NCBI GenBank assembly: GCA_963728935.1
Contig: CAVSMC010000001.1
Span: 1,984,001 to 2,048,000 of the forward strand
DNA from: CAVSMC01 sp963728935
GTDB taxonomy: Bacteria; Pseudomonadota; Gammaproteobacteria; Burkholderiales; Casimicrobiaceae
DNA length: 64,000 bases
Direction of reading: 5' to 3'
The position numbers were made by a program, and so were the translations under genes. Below the pieces are notes generated by a model. It saw nothing but the letters and a program-made list of their open reading frames with translations. It had not been told where the DNA came from and ran no database searches. The first letter of the stretch is position 1. Each line of letters opens with the position of its first letter. Shown here piece by piece: positions 17,788-26,351 of the stretch.

Positions 17788-18473
17788 TGCCGACGATCAT
17801 GGTCGTCGAGGACGAGCCGGCGATCCTGGAGCTGCTCAAGATCAACCTTGTCGATGCGGGCTATGAAGTCAAGGGTGCCGCCGACGCCGAAAGCGCGCAG
17901 CGGATGCTGAAGGAAGTCCTCCCCGATCTGCTGCTCCTCGACTGGATGCTGCCGGGGCAATCCGGGCTCGCGCTCGCGAAACAGCTTCGCGCTGATGCGC
18001 GCACGCGTGAATTGCCTGTGATCATGGTCACGGCGCGCAGCGATGAAAGCGACAAGGTCACCGGGCTCGAGGGCTGGGTCGACGACTATGTCACCAAGCC
18101 CTTCAGCCCGCGCGAGCTCAAGGCGCGAATCAAGGCAGTGCTGCGCCGGCGAGCGCCGGAAGCTGCGCAGGAAACGCTCGTCGTGGGGCGAGTGAGGCTC
18201 GATCCGGTGACGCATCGCGTGAGCGTCGACGACACGCCGCTCGCGCTCGGGCCGACCGAGTTTCGTTTGCTCCGCTTCTTCCTGGCGCGGCCTGAGCGCG
18301 TACACTCGCGCACGCAGCTGCTCGACCAGGTCTGGGGCGACCACGTCGTGATCGAGGAGCGCACCGTCGACGTTCACATACGCCGGCTGCGGCTTGCATT
18401 GGAGCCGTTCGGCTGCGATTCGATGATCGAGACCGTGCGTGGGGCCGGGTATCGACTGGTCGCGCCTCGCTGA
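17784..18473 (+). CDS. phoB: Phosphate regulon response regulator PhoB
   Basis: This 229-residue OmpR-family regulator has a receiver domain with acidic pocket Glu9/Asp10, phosphoacceptor Asp53 (LLLDWMLPG) and Lys105 (YVTKPFSP). A winged-helix DNA-binding domain follows, with GPTEFRLLRFF, RTQLLDQVWG, ERTVDVHIRRLR and VRGAGYRL. The segment GLEGWVDDYV differs slightly from the usual GLEAGADDY. Phosphorylated PhoB should activate this very gene set. ATG 17784 overlaps the phoU stop. Confidence 0.97.
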   Translation: MMPTIMVVEDEPAILELLKINLVDAGYEVKGAADAESAQRMLKEVLPDLLLLDWMLPGQSGLALAKQLRADARTRELPVIMVTARSDESDKVTGLEGWVDDYVTKPFSPRELKARIKAVLRRRAPEAAQETLVVGRVRLDPVTHRVSVDDTPLALGPTEFRLLRFFLARPERVHSRTQLLDQVWGDHVVIEERTVDVHIRRLRLALEPFGCDSMIETVRGAGYRLVAPR

Positions 18474-18515
18474 ACGCGGTCTGCGGGGGCGTCGCCTCTG
18501 GTAGGCTTGTCGTTT

Positions 18516-19868
18516 ATGAGGTCCGTGCTGTGGGGCGCGGTCGTTGCGCCACTCGCTATTGCCGTTGCGACGTTGCTCGCATGGTTCGCCTTTGGAACCG
18601 GTGCGGCGCTCGCAACCCTCGCGATCGGTGCAGCGGGTGTGATCGCGTTCCACTTCTGGCATATCGATAAGGTCGCTCGCTGGGCGAGCGGTCCGCTCGA
18701 TGCGACCGTGCCGGAAGGACGCGGCAGTTGGCGCCCGGTGTTCGCGGCGCTCTACCGGCGTACGCGCATGCGTGCCGCGGTCGAACGCGAGCTCGGCAAT
18801 CGATTGGAGCGTTTCGCGACCGCGGCCGAAGCGATCCCCGAAGGTATCGTCGTGCTCGACGCGACGAATCGGATCCGCTTCGCGAACGCGCGGGCTCGCG
18901 CTCATCTCGGGCTCGACGCGGATCGCGATCTCGGCCAGCCCGTCGGCAATCTCGTGCGCCAGCCCGAGGTGATGCGTTATCTCGAGTCGGGTGATTTCTC
19001 GGAGGCCGTCGTCGTCGATTCGCAACGCGAGCCCGGCGTTACGCTGTCGATCCAGATCGTTCCGTACGGCGACGAGCAGAAGCTGCTGCTTTCGCGCGAC
19101 GTCACGCGACTGGAAGCGGTGGCGCGCATGCGTCGCGACTTCATCGCCAACGTGTCGCACGAGCTCAAGACGCCGCTCACCGTCGTCGCCGGCTTTCTCG
19201 AGACGATGCAGGATCTCGATCTCGACGAGCGCCAGCGCGAGCAATATCTCGGCTTGATGCACGAGCAGGCGCGCAACATGCAGCGACTCGTCGACGATCT
19301 GCTGACGCTGTCGACGCTCGAAAGCGAGCAGAACCCGCTCGCGGACAGCGCGTTTCCGATTGGTCCGCTCGTCGCCGAGATCGCCGCGCAAGCGCGTGCG
19401 CTGTCGGGCGGCCGCCACACCGTGGCGACCGAGATCGATTCGAGCGAGGCGGCGGCGAGCGTCGTCGGCGCACGCGAAGAGCTCGCGAGCGCATTCGGGA
19501 ACCTCGTCTCGAACGCGATACGCTACACGCCGGACGGCGGCAAGGTGACGCTGACGTGGCGCTTCGACGCCGGCGGCGGCGCGCGCTTCATGGTCGGCGA
19601 CACCGGCATCGGCATCGCCGTCGAGCATCTGCCGCGCTTGACCGAGCGCTTCTACCGCGTCGATCGCAGCCGCTCGCGCGCGACCGGCGGTACCGGATTG
19701 GGGCTCGCGATCGTCAAGCATGTATTGCTGCGTCACCAATGCGAACTGGCGATCGAGAGCGAGCCCGGTAAGGGCAGCGTTTTCACCGTTCATCTTCCCG
19801 CCGCGCGCGTGATGCGGATGGTGCCGGAGCGCGCACCGGCGACATCGACGCCGGCCACCAGTCACTGA
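18516..19868 (+). CDS. phoR: Phosphate regulon sensor histidine kinase PhoR
   Basis: This kinase of about 450 residues has two N-terminal membrane helices (about 5-48, almost no periplasmic loop) and a PAS domain around 95-200 (EAIPEGIVVLDATNRIRFAN). HisKA follows with His215 (FIANVSHELKTPLTVVAGF), then the ATPase domain with NLVSNAIRYTPDGG, GDTGIGIAVEHLPRL and GGTGLGLAIVKH. The layout matches PhoR, which lacks a sensing periplasmic domain and reads Pst/PhoU status. The start was set at ATG 18516; an upstream TTG at 18507 would add three residues. There is a 42-bp gap after phoB. Confidence 0.96.
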   Translation: MRSVLWGAVVAPLAIAVATLLAWFAFGTGAALATLAIGAAGVIAFHFWHIDKVARWASGPLDATVPEGRGSWRPVFAALYRRTRMRAAVERELGNRLERFATAAEAIPEGIVVLDATNRIRFANARARAHLGLDADRDLGQPVGNLVRQPEVMRYLESGDFSEAVVVDSQREPGVTLSIQIVPYGDEQKLLLSRDVTRLEAVARMRRDFIANVSHELKTPLTVVAGFLETMQDLDLDERQREQYLGLMHEQARNMQRLVDDLLTLSTLESEQNPLADSAFPIGPLVAEIAAQARALSGGRHTVATEIDSSEAAASVVGAREELASAFGNLVSNAIRYTPDGGKVTLTWRFDAGGGARFMVGDTGIGIAVEHLPRLTERFYRVDRSRSRATGGTGLGLAIVKHVLLRHQCELAIESEPGKGSVFTVHLPAARVMRMVPERAPATSTPATSH

Positions 19869-19878
19869 CTACGCTTCG

Positions 19879-19915
19879 CGGCGGTGCCGGGCCCGACTCC
19901 CGCCCGGCGCCGCCG
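19879..19915. terminator. Hairpin between convergent phoR and the YVTN gene
   Basis: A 14-bp G/C-rich stem (CGGCGGTGCCGGGC / GCCCGGCGCCGCCG, one G-T pair, 9-nt loop) lies between the phoR stop and the stop of the opposing gene. It has no T-run but is well placed to block or process transcripts from both sides. Confidence 0.6.
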
Positions 19916-19926
19916 GCTGCGCGATG

Positions 19927-21594
19927 TCACGGCAGATGGACATTGATAGTGGGCGGTCTGCGCACCGGGCGCACGTCCGGTTTCTCGTGCACGCCGGCGT
20001 CAGCGACGAGCTGCACTTTTGCGCGCAGCTCGGGCACGCATGCAAAGACCGCTCTCGTGCCGCTCTTCGGTGCCCAGCCGCCGTCCTGCATCGCCACCAG
20101 AACGTCCGGGTCGGTTGTAAAGCGATACTTCACCGTCCCCGAGGCGGTCCCCTCGAACACCCGATAGAGCGGAACGGTCGCGTCCGCGCACGTGCCGGAT
20201 GCGTCGGGCAGCGCGACGTAATAGCCGATGCCCTCGTAGTCCCACGACCCGCTCGCTTTCAGCCGTTCGCAATCGCCTTCGAACGGCAGGAACAAGTGGT
20301 CCGTCACGTTGACGGCGACGGCGCCGTCGAAGCGGCATACGGCAACGCGTCCGGGGGCGGGTGTGGTCCACACGCGCCAGAATCGCATCGTACGGTTCCA
20401 TTCGTTGCCGAACACGCCATCGTTGAGCAGGCGGTTCTCGAGCGGATCGGCGGAGTGAAAGTAGCTTCCCGACGCCGCGTGGTAGTACTCGGTCACCACA
20501 GCGGTCGGGTCGGCCGCTTCCGGCTGCGCGGCGACGGTGAGCGAATCGGCGGCGCTGCCGTTCTCGTCCAGCACGAGCACCTTGCCCATCGCCGTCGCGA
20601 TTCGCCACGGGTTGATGCCGACGTCGAACGTGCGCTCCGCCGTCTCCGTCGCTGCATCGACGATGGTGACCGTGTTGCCCGCGCGGTTGACGACATAGAT
20701 CTTGCCGGCCGATGCGTCGATGACCGCTTGTTGCGGTGACGCACCGACGGCGAGCGTTTTCGCCACGAAATCTCGATCAGTGTCGACGATCGTGAGCGTG
20801 CCGTCGTCGGCGTTCGGCAGGTAGTAGCGATGGTAGACGCCGGACACCGCGCCGAACGTCGACCCTGCGCCGACTGGCAGCGTGGCGATGAGCTTGCCTT
20901 CGCTGTCGAGCACGGACACGGTCTTGTCGTCGATGTTGTTGACGTAGACCTTGCCCGTGCGCTCGTCGACCGTGGCCGCGCCGGGATTGCGTCCGACCGG
21001 AACGGACCATTGCGCGTCGTGGTTGCCCTGGTCGATGACCGTCAAGCTGCCGTCCTGCGCGCTCGCCACGTAGATGCGGCCTGCGCCGGAGTTCACCTCG
21101 ACCCCGCCCGGACGGCGCCCTGTCGGCGCGATCGCCACGAGGCTGTTGCTCGCGACGTCGATGATCGACAGCGAGTCGCTGTCACGATTGCTGACGTAGA
21201 CCTCGCCCTTCTGAAAGTCGGCGGCGATGTTGCGCGGACGATCGCCGACGTCGACGCGGGCGACCACGTTGTTGTTGGACGCATCGAGCACCGTGAGCTG
21301 TCCCGGCGTCGTATCGTTGACGAAATAGACGCGTCCGAGCGCCGCGTTGACGACGACGCGCCGCGGCTTTTCGCCGGCCGGGATCGTCGCCACGATCCGC
21401 AGCGCGTCGACGTCGATCTCCGACAGCGTGCCGTCGTCGTAATTGGTGACGAAGGCGTGGCGCAGAACGGGATCGAACGCAATGCCGGCGGTATTGGCGC
21501 CGAGCGTCAGCGATGCCGGCGGCGTCGGGGACGCCATTGCACCCGTGCAAAGCGCGGACAGCGCCGCTGCGATTGCGGTCTTACGGTTCAGCAT
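19927..21594 (-). CDS. Exported YVTN beta-propeller protein with a C-terminal YYHAxxGxYF-type domain
   Basis: This 555-residue protein starts at ATG 21594, with CAGGAG upstream, and has a signal peptide ending GAMASP. Residues from about 30 to 350 are seven to eight repeats of 40-45 residues of the YVTN/NHL-like type, with cores such as GKVYVNNIDDKTVSVLDSEG and GKIYVVNRAGNTVTIVDAAT. These fold as a beta-propeller. The C-terminal 170 residues begin TEYYHAASGSYFHSADPLEN and contain four cysteines, a module often appended to exported proteins of betaproteobacteria (DUF5648-like in style). A scaffold or surface-binding role is plausible; no enzyme motif is seen. Its start overlaps the end of the upstream small gene by 14 nt. 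Confidence 0.85.
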   Translation of the reverse strand: MLNRKTAIAAALSALCTGAMASPTPPASLTLGANTAGIAFDPVLRHAFVTNYDDGTLSEIDVDALRIVATIPAGEKPRRVVVNAALGRVYFVNDTTPGQLTVLDASNNNVVARVDVGDRPRNIAADFQKGEVYVSNRDSDSLSIIDVASNSLVAIAPTGRRPGGVEVNSGAGRIYVASAQDGSLTVIDQGNHDAQWSVPVGRNPGAATVDERTGKVYVNNIDDKTVSVLDSEGKLIATLPVGAGSTFGAVSGVYHRYYLPNADDGTLTIVDTDRDFVAKTLAVGASPQQAVIDASAGKIYVVNRAGNTVTIVDAATETAERTFDVGINPWRIATAMGKVLVLDENGSAADSLTVAAQPEAADPTAVVTEYYHAASGSYFHSADPLENRLLNDGVFGNEWNRTMRFWRVWTTPAPGRVAVCRFDGAVAVNVTDHLFLPFEGDCERLKASGSWDYEGIGYYVALPDASGTCADATVPLYRVFEGTASGTVKYRFTTDPDVLVAMQDGGWAPKSGTRAVFACVPELRAKVQLVADAGVHEKPDVRPVRRPPTINVHLP

Positions 21595-21784
21595 GATCGT
21601 CTCCTGTGTGAGTCGTTTCGATGTAGAGCGAGCCGTTGGCCATGCCGCTCGACGAGACAATTCGCTGCTCAGTCGAACCGAGCTGCGAGAAGCCCCAGCC
21701 GGCGAGCGCGGCGAACGCGGCGGCGGCGAGCGCCACGGAACACGCGAAGGCGATCGCCTTCGGCAACCGGTCTTTGCAGTTCAT
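21581..21784 (-). CDS. Small single-pass membrane or secreted protein
   Basis: This 67-residue protein starts at ATG 21784 with AGGAG upstream. It has one hydrophobic stretch, AIAFACSVALAAAAFAALAG, and then a polar tail with SLYIETTHTGDDHAEP. It could be an uncleaved anchor or a signal peptide. It overlaps the start of the YVTN gene by 14 nt, so the two are translated together and probably act together. No family was recognised. Confidence 0.7.
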   Translation of the reverse strand: MNCKDRLPKAIAFACSVALAAAAFAALAGWGFSQLGSTEQRIVSSSGMANGSLYIETTHTGDDHAEP

Positions 21785-22037
21785 ACGTTTCTCCTGGCGA
21801 ATTGCACGGGTTGCACTCGATCCATGCCGCGCGCGGATGTCGAATGTCTTTGGTCGTCCGCGTCGATCGCCATTCGCGGGGGTGCCCTCCGCGAAGGCTG
21901 CGCGAGCGCGGCGTACCGATTCGGCGGCCGGCGTTTGGCGTAGCAAGGGGCAGGAACATGGCTCGATGGGCGAGGGCGAATCGATCGATCAGCGCTTGCG
22001 CGATCCGCCCCGGCCGTGCGTTGGTTTCGTCGACCGG

Positions 22038-22463
22038 TCACCCGGACGTGTCGTCGCGGAACGCCCTGCCGACTTGCCAGCCATACAGCGTCGATGCGAC
22101 GACATGCCGTGCCGGGTCGATGATTCTTTCGCTGGAGTTCGCGAGCTCGTCACGTCCGGTGTAGAAGTCGCCGACCATGCCTTGACGGAACGCCGCGAAC
22201 GAGTCGCCGCACCACTGGCTCATGCCGTTGTCGCATGAGGCGGCGAGCTTGCCGGCCTTCCCCTTCAGCGCGTTGCCGGCGCTGAAGGTCGCCGCGCCGC
22301 TGCGCGCCTGGTCGAACGCCTTGTACGACTCGCCCGTCCATCGGCTCATGCTGCTGTTGCCGCTATCCCCGCCGCTGCCGTCGCCGCCGTCGGCGAATGC
22401 GACGCTGGTCGAGGCGACCGCGATGCTCGTTGCGACAATCAAGGTCTTCAGATGCTTGTTCAT
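22038..22463 (-). CDS. Small secreted protein with two SMSxWxGxSxxAF repeats
   Basis: This 141-residue exported protein has a signal peptide (MNKHLKTLIVATSIAVASTS, cleavage after AFA). A Gly/Asp/Ser-rich spacer follows, then two related motifs, SMSRWTGESYKAFDQAR and GMSQWCGDSFAAFRQGM, separated by about 40 residues. Similar small exported proteins with short W-G-(E/D)-S repeats occur in Burkholderiales with no known function. It starts at ATG 22463 after AGAGGACG. It lies 253 bp upstream of the YVTN pair on the same strand and could belong to the same export set. Confidence 0.75.
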   Translation of the reverse strand: MNKHLKTLIVATSIAVASTSVAFADGGDGSGGDSGNSSMSRWTGESYKAFDQARSGAATFSAGNALKGKAGKLAASCDNGMSQWCGDSFAAFRQGMVGDFYTGRDELANSSERIIDPARHVVASTLYGWQVGRAFRDDTSG

Positions 22464-22884
22464 CGTCCTCTCCATTGCGTTCACTGTTGCTTCGAATGTG
22501 CGGCCCCGGTGCTGCGGGCACTCCGTCCGACACCCAGATAGGCGCCTGTTGCTGGATCGCTCTGCGTTCGCTGTTTGGCTCGACGCAGACCTTCTTCACG
22601 CAGCGCACGATAGGTGAGCGCGACGGACGGTTCGCCACCTAAATGGGTGGGGTGGCGTGCGAGCGTTCATTCGAGCGCGCTCAACACACCTGTTTGGGTA
22701 GGGTTCCGAACGAGACGCAGGCGACCGTGCCGCCGCGCCGGTTGCGCGTAGGCGACCGTTGCGTAAAATCGGCTGCGGCGGCGGGAAGCCGCCCCAGGCG
22801 CGAGCGCGGATGGGTCGCTTTAAGGTTCAGCCTTCGACATCGAGCGGAGAGCCATTGGTCCACATCGACGAGGAGCCCGCTTCC
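22464..22884. other. Intergenic region between divergent genes
   Basis: About 420 bp with no supported gene. Open frames from TTG codons reach into the following cyclase gene but have no ribosome-binding site or homology. A G-rich patch (GGGTGGGGTGGCG) sits near 22645. No clear promoter was recognised. Confidence 0.45.
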
Positions 22885-24021
22885 ATGCTCGACGCCGGAT
22901 CGGCCGTTGTCCTGGTGGTCGACGATCAGCCGGCCAACGTGCGCGTACTCATCAGCGCGCTGGAGCCACATGGCTACCGCATCGAAAGCGCGTTCAACGG
23001 CGCAGACGCAATAGAATCAATCGAGCGGCGCCAACCCGATATCGTTCTTCTCGACGTCGTGATGCCGAGCATGAGCGGATTGGAAGTGTGCAGGCGTTTG
23101 CGCGCTGATCCTCGACACGCGTCGTTGCCGATCGTGCTCGTCACCGCTCTCGACCCCGACACCGAGCGCGTACGTGGATTGGAAGCGGGCGCCGACGATT
23201 TTCTGAGCAAGCCGATCAACGGTCCAGAGCTCATCGCGCGGGTTCGTTCGCTCGTGCGCGTGAAGCGGCTGTTCGACCGCACCGAGGCGCAGGCGCGGCA
23301 GCTGCAGATGCTCAACGAAGCGCTTGAAGAGCGGGTTGCGCAAAAGGTTGGCGAAGTTCAGCGCCTATCGCGGCTCAAGCGTTTCGTTTCCCCGCAACTT
23401 GCCGAGCGCATCATCGCGGGCGCCGAGCACGATCCGCTGCAATCCCATCGCCGCGACATCGCCGTCGTGTTTTTCGATCTGCGCGGGTTCACCGCGTTTG
23501 CGGAGGCGGCCGAGCCCGAAGATGTCATGCGGCTACTTGCCGAATTCCACCGCGCGGTGGGAGCGGCGGTCCTGCGCTTCGGCGGCACCGTTGAGCGATT
23601 CGCCGGCGACGGCGTAATGATCTTCTTCAACGACCCGGAGCCGGTCGAAGCGCCTTGTGCGGTAGCAGCGCTGTTCGCGCGCGCGGTGCTCATGGACTGC
23701 GCTGCGTTCCTCGCCCGTTGGCGGGCGGGTGGATTCAGTATCGACATGGGAGCGGGAATCGCGTACGGGTACGCGACGCTCGGCGCGATCGGGTTCGCCG
23801 ATCGCGTCGATTATGGAGCGATAGGTTCGGTGACGAATCTGGCCGCGCGCTTGTGCTCGGAGGCCCGCGGCGGCGAAATGTTGATCAGCACACGCGTCGC
23901 CAGCGCTTTGCCTGGACAATTTCGCATCGAGCCCGCCGGCCCGTTCAACTTGAAAGGGTTTCGCGATCCGGTCGGAGCTTTCCGGCTGATCGGCGCCGAT
24001 GAACGGGAGTCTGCGTCGTGA
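22885..24021 (+). CDS. Response regulator fused to class III nucleotide cyclase
   Basis: This 378-residue protein starts at ATG 22885 with GAGGAG upstream. The receiver domain (1-120) has Asp13/Asp14, phosphoacceptor Asp57 and Lys109. A coiled-coil linker (about 128-165) leads to a cyclase homology domain (185-375). The catalytic metal aspartates are Asp198 (FFDLRGF) and Asp242 (FAGDGVMIFF), and the transition-state pair is Asn318/Arg322 (NLAAR). The usual purine-selecting Lys is Arg238 and the second selector position is Gly, as in a subgroup with ERFxGDG, so ATP versus GTP use is uncertain. The product, probably cAMP, would depend on phosphorylation by an unlinked kinase. It overlaps the next gene by 4 nt. 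Confidence 0.92.
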   Translation: MLDAGSAVVLVVDDQPANVRVLISALEPHGYRIESAFNGADAIESIERRQPDIVLLDVVMPSMSGLEVCRRLRADPRHASLPIVLVTALDPDTERVRGLEAGADDFLSKPINGPELIARVRSLVRVKRLFDRTEAQARQLQMLNEALEERVAQKVGEVQRLSRLKRFVSPQLAERIIAGAEHDPLQSHRRDIAVVFFDLRGFTAFAEAAEPEDVMRLLAEFHRAVGAAVLRFGGTVERFAGDGVMIFFNDPEPVEAPCAVAALFARAVLMDCAAFLARWRAGGFSIDMGAGIAYGYATLGAIGFADRVDYGAIGSVTNLAARLCSEARGGEMLISTRVASALPGQFRIEPAGPFNLKGFRDPVGAFRLIGADERESAS

Positions 24022-25112
24022 CCCGCGTGCGCGATGTGGCGTTCATCCGCAAGCTCTGCGCGATGGGGCTGCCACCGCAGACGCTCGCCCAGGCACTGCT
24101 CCCGGCGCTTCGAGAGATCATCCCGTCGCATTCGGCCGGCGTGTTCTGGGTCGACGCACAAGGCGAGATGACCGGCCTTTATGCAGAACGTCTGCTTCCG
24201 CCGACGGCGATGGCTGCCTACTACGAACGCCACTACCATCAACAGCGCGACGGCTTCGTATCCGCATTTCGCCGCCGCGCGCAAGACGACGACCCGGTCT
24301 CGGTTCACTCATACACGAAGGCGGAGCAATCGAGCGCCTACTTCAACGATGTCCTCGCGCCGTTGGACGCGTACCACGTGCTGTATGGAGTGCTGAAGCA
24401 GGGCGGGCGCCCGTTCGCACAGATCAGCTTCTATCGCGGTAGGGCCGACCCGGCGTTCGGACGCGAGCAGATCAGCGCGTTGCGCGAAGTGTTGCGCTAT
24501 GTCGCAACGGGCTTGGCGCCTGCCGAGTCAACGATGATTTCGGATGACGGCAACGTCGTCGTCGACGAGCAGCTCGGAATTGCCACGCAAGACGGCGCAA
24601 TCGTCAGCGCACCGGACGCATGGCAAACGCTGGTACGCCTCGCCGCCCTCGCGCAAGTGTCACCGAAACACGCCTTGCATGAAATGGACATCGTTCAACG
24701 GTTTCTTCGCGAGCTCTGCGAGCGCGCGTTGAAGCAGGCGGAGGATTCCCGACGCCCGACGGACGTCGAGTTCGAGACGGCTTGGGGACGATTCGTAGTC
24801 CGCGCGTTTCTGCTCGCGGATGCGAAAGGCCGGCGTGCCCAACAGGTTGGACTCCTGATACGACGCGAAGAGCCGCGCAGGCTGTCGCTCGTGCGCGGAA
24901 CGGGCGTCTCGGGACTGTCACCGCAGCAGCGCGAAGTGGCGCTGTTGCTCGCGCAGGGCAAGAGCAACCGCGAGATCGGCGAAGAGCTCGGCCTCACATT
25001 CAATACGGCGAGTTATCACGTGAAGCAGGTCTACGCGAGGCTTGGCGTGAGCGATCGCGGCGACGTGATGGACCGCCTGCTGCGGCTGGCGCAATCCGTT
25101 GCGGCGAAGTGA
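24018..25112 (+). CDS. LuxR-type transcriptional regulator coupled to the cyclase
   Basis: This 364-residue protein starts with GTG 24018, overlapping the cyclase stop (GTGA). A long N-terminal region (1-290) has no recognised receiver or autoinducer signature but looks like a GAF-type sensory fold (HSAGVFWVDAQGEMTGLYAE). The C-terminal 60 residues are a LuxR helix-turn-helix: GLSPQQREVALLLAQGKSNR, EIGEELGLTFNTASYHVKQV and YARLGVSDR. Tight coupling to the cyclase suggests one signalling pathway, with the cyclase output or the same stimulus affecting this regulator. That is an inference. Confidence 0.88.
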   Translation: MTRVRDVAFIRKLCAMGLPPQTLAQALLPALREIIPSHSAGVFWVDAQGEMTGLYAERLLPPTAMAAYYERHYHQQRDGFVSAFRRRAQDDDPVSVHSYTKAEQSSAYFNDVLAPLDAYHVLYGVLKQGGRPFAQISFYRGRADPAFGREQISALREVLRYVATGLAPAESTMISDDGNVVVDEQLGIATQDGAIVSAPDAWQTLVRLAALAQVSPKHALHEMDIVQRFLRELCERALKQAEDSRRPTDVEFETAWGRFVVRAFLLADAKGRRAQQVGLLIRREEPRRLSLVRGTGVSGLSPQQREVALLLAQGKSNREIGEELGLTFNTASYHVKQVYARLGVSDRGDVMDRLLRLAQSVAAK

Positions 25113-25293
25113 TGACGCGTACTGGATTCCGCCTCGCGAACGCACACAGGCTTCGCCAAGTCGCAATCGACATCTGTGTTCGATGCGCTGGGGCCGAGAG
25201 TCGCTGAAGCAGTGATAAAAGGGCTCCAACCGTAGGAACCGTGTGGATGCTCCGGCAGGCGCAACTCGATGGACTTTCGGTCGCTTGCCGAGA

Positions 25294-25821
25294 TCAGCGG
25301 TAGGGCGGGCCGTGCATCCAGCCGACCAGCGCGTAGCGCGTGCCACTTTCGATCCGAGTGACTCGGTGGCCCAGCACGGATGCGAAGGCGACCGCGCTTC
25401 CCCGAGAACGTCGCCAAATGGACCCGTATTCTCCGATGATCTCCAGATCACCGCCGTCGTACTCGTGTCCACTGGACAGCTGCACCGAAATCGTGACTTT
25501 GCGCCGATGCGTGTCGGTTTGTCCCGTATCGATATGCCAGTCGAATGCGTCGCCGGCTCGATACGCCGCGAATTGAAGTGACTCGTAGAGCTCGTCGACG
25601 TCGATGCCGTAACGTGCCGCGTAATCGAAGCCGAATCGCTCGATTCGGCCGAAGAGCCATTCGGTTTCCGTATCTCGAGACAGCCAGGCAACAGTGCCTT
25701 GCCGATAAGCCGAGATGCCCTTCTCGGTCGCCGCGGTTTCGCGCGGCAAACGCTGCGCCAACGCCTGTAGCTCGGCGCACTCAGCGGCGGTAAGGAGGCT
25801 CAAGCGGTGCCGCGAATTCAT
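25294..25821 (-). CDS. 2-oxoglutarate/Fe(II) dioxygenase, PKHD/prolyl 4-hydroxylase type
   Basis: This 175-residue protein folds as the double-stranded beta-helix of Fe(II)/2-oxoglutarate oxygenases. The metal triad is His96-x-Asp98 (DWHIDTG) and His152 (LGHRV), and Arg162 (GTRYALVGW) should bind 2-oxoglutarate. VQLSSGHEYDGGDLEI is the core strand pair typical of PKHD-type hydroxylases. The substrate, a protein residue or small molecule, is unknown. The start was taken at ATG 25821; the frame extends to 25884 but would run into the preceding gene. Confidence 0.9.
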   Translation of the reverse strand: MNSRHRLSLLTAAECAELQALAQRLPRETAATEKGISAYRQGTVAWLSRDTETEWLFGRIERFGFDYAARYGIDVDELYESLQFAAYRAGDAFDWHIDTGQTDTHRRKVTISVQLSSGHEYDGGDLEIIGEYGSIWRRSRGSAVAFASVLGHRVTRIESGTRYALVGWMHGPPYR

Positions 25822-25844
25822 CGCTTCGACGGCGCGTGCGCGTG

Positions 25845-26195
25845 TTATCCGTCTTTCATCTCGTAGAGCACCGCGTTCTTGCACGAGTCGTCTCTGAAGA
25901 GCTCATAGCCATCGTGACCCGGGACATCCACGTAATCATTGGCGTCCTGCTCCGACATGATAGGACTCGTTATCATGTAGATACCGCAACGCGGCGGTTC
26001 TAGGTCAGCCGGATGGGCGATGTCTTCGTGCTTGGCGCGAACGCCGACGAAGGCTAGCTCAGCGGTTCCGGGGTCGCTTGACGTTCGAATCGGCGGTGTC
26101 CCCTTGCCTTTGGTGTCGTAATCGGACCATTTGTCGTAGCTCAGCTCCGATGCTTCAAGAGCGAAGACCCAGAAGTACTTGCTTTCGGCTGTCAT
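25845..26195 (-). CDS. Hypothetical protein (116 aa)
   Basis: This soluble acidic protein starts at ATG 26195 with GGGAGGG upstream. It has no signal peptide or membrane helix. It begins MTAESKYFWVFALEASEL, which looks like a beta strand and helix, and holds three cysteines or fewer. No family was recognised. It lies 23 bp upstream of the dioxygenase gene on the same strand, so the two probably form an operon, and this protein could be a partner or substrate. Confidence 0.65.
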   Translation of the reverse strand: MTAESKYFWVFALEASELSYDKWSDYDTKGKGTPPIRTSSDPGTAELAFVGVRAKHEDIAHPADLEPPRCGIYMITSPIMSEQDANDYVDVPGHDGYELFRDDSCKNAVLYEMKDG

Positions 26196-26351
26196 AGTTG
26201 CCCTCCCGAGTGAGATGCTTCGCGGCCAAGTTTCGGCTGGTCGATCGGAAATCGCAACCGATTCGATCGATTTCCCACCCGATCGAGCGGGGCCTCGGTC
26301 GATTGAGTTGACCCCGAAACGCTTCAACCTTATTTTCGCGACGATAACCGG

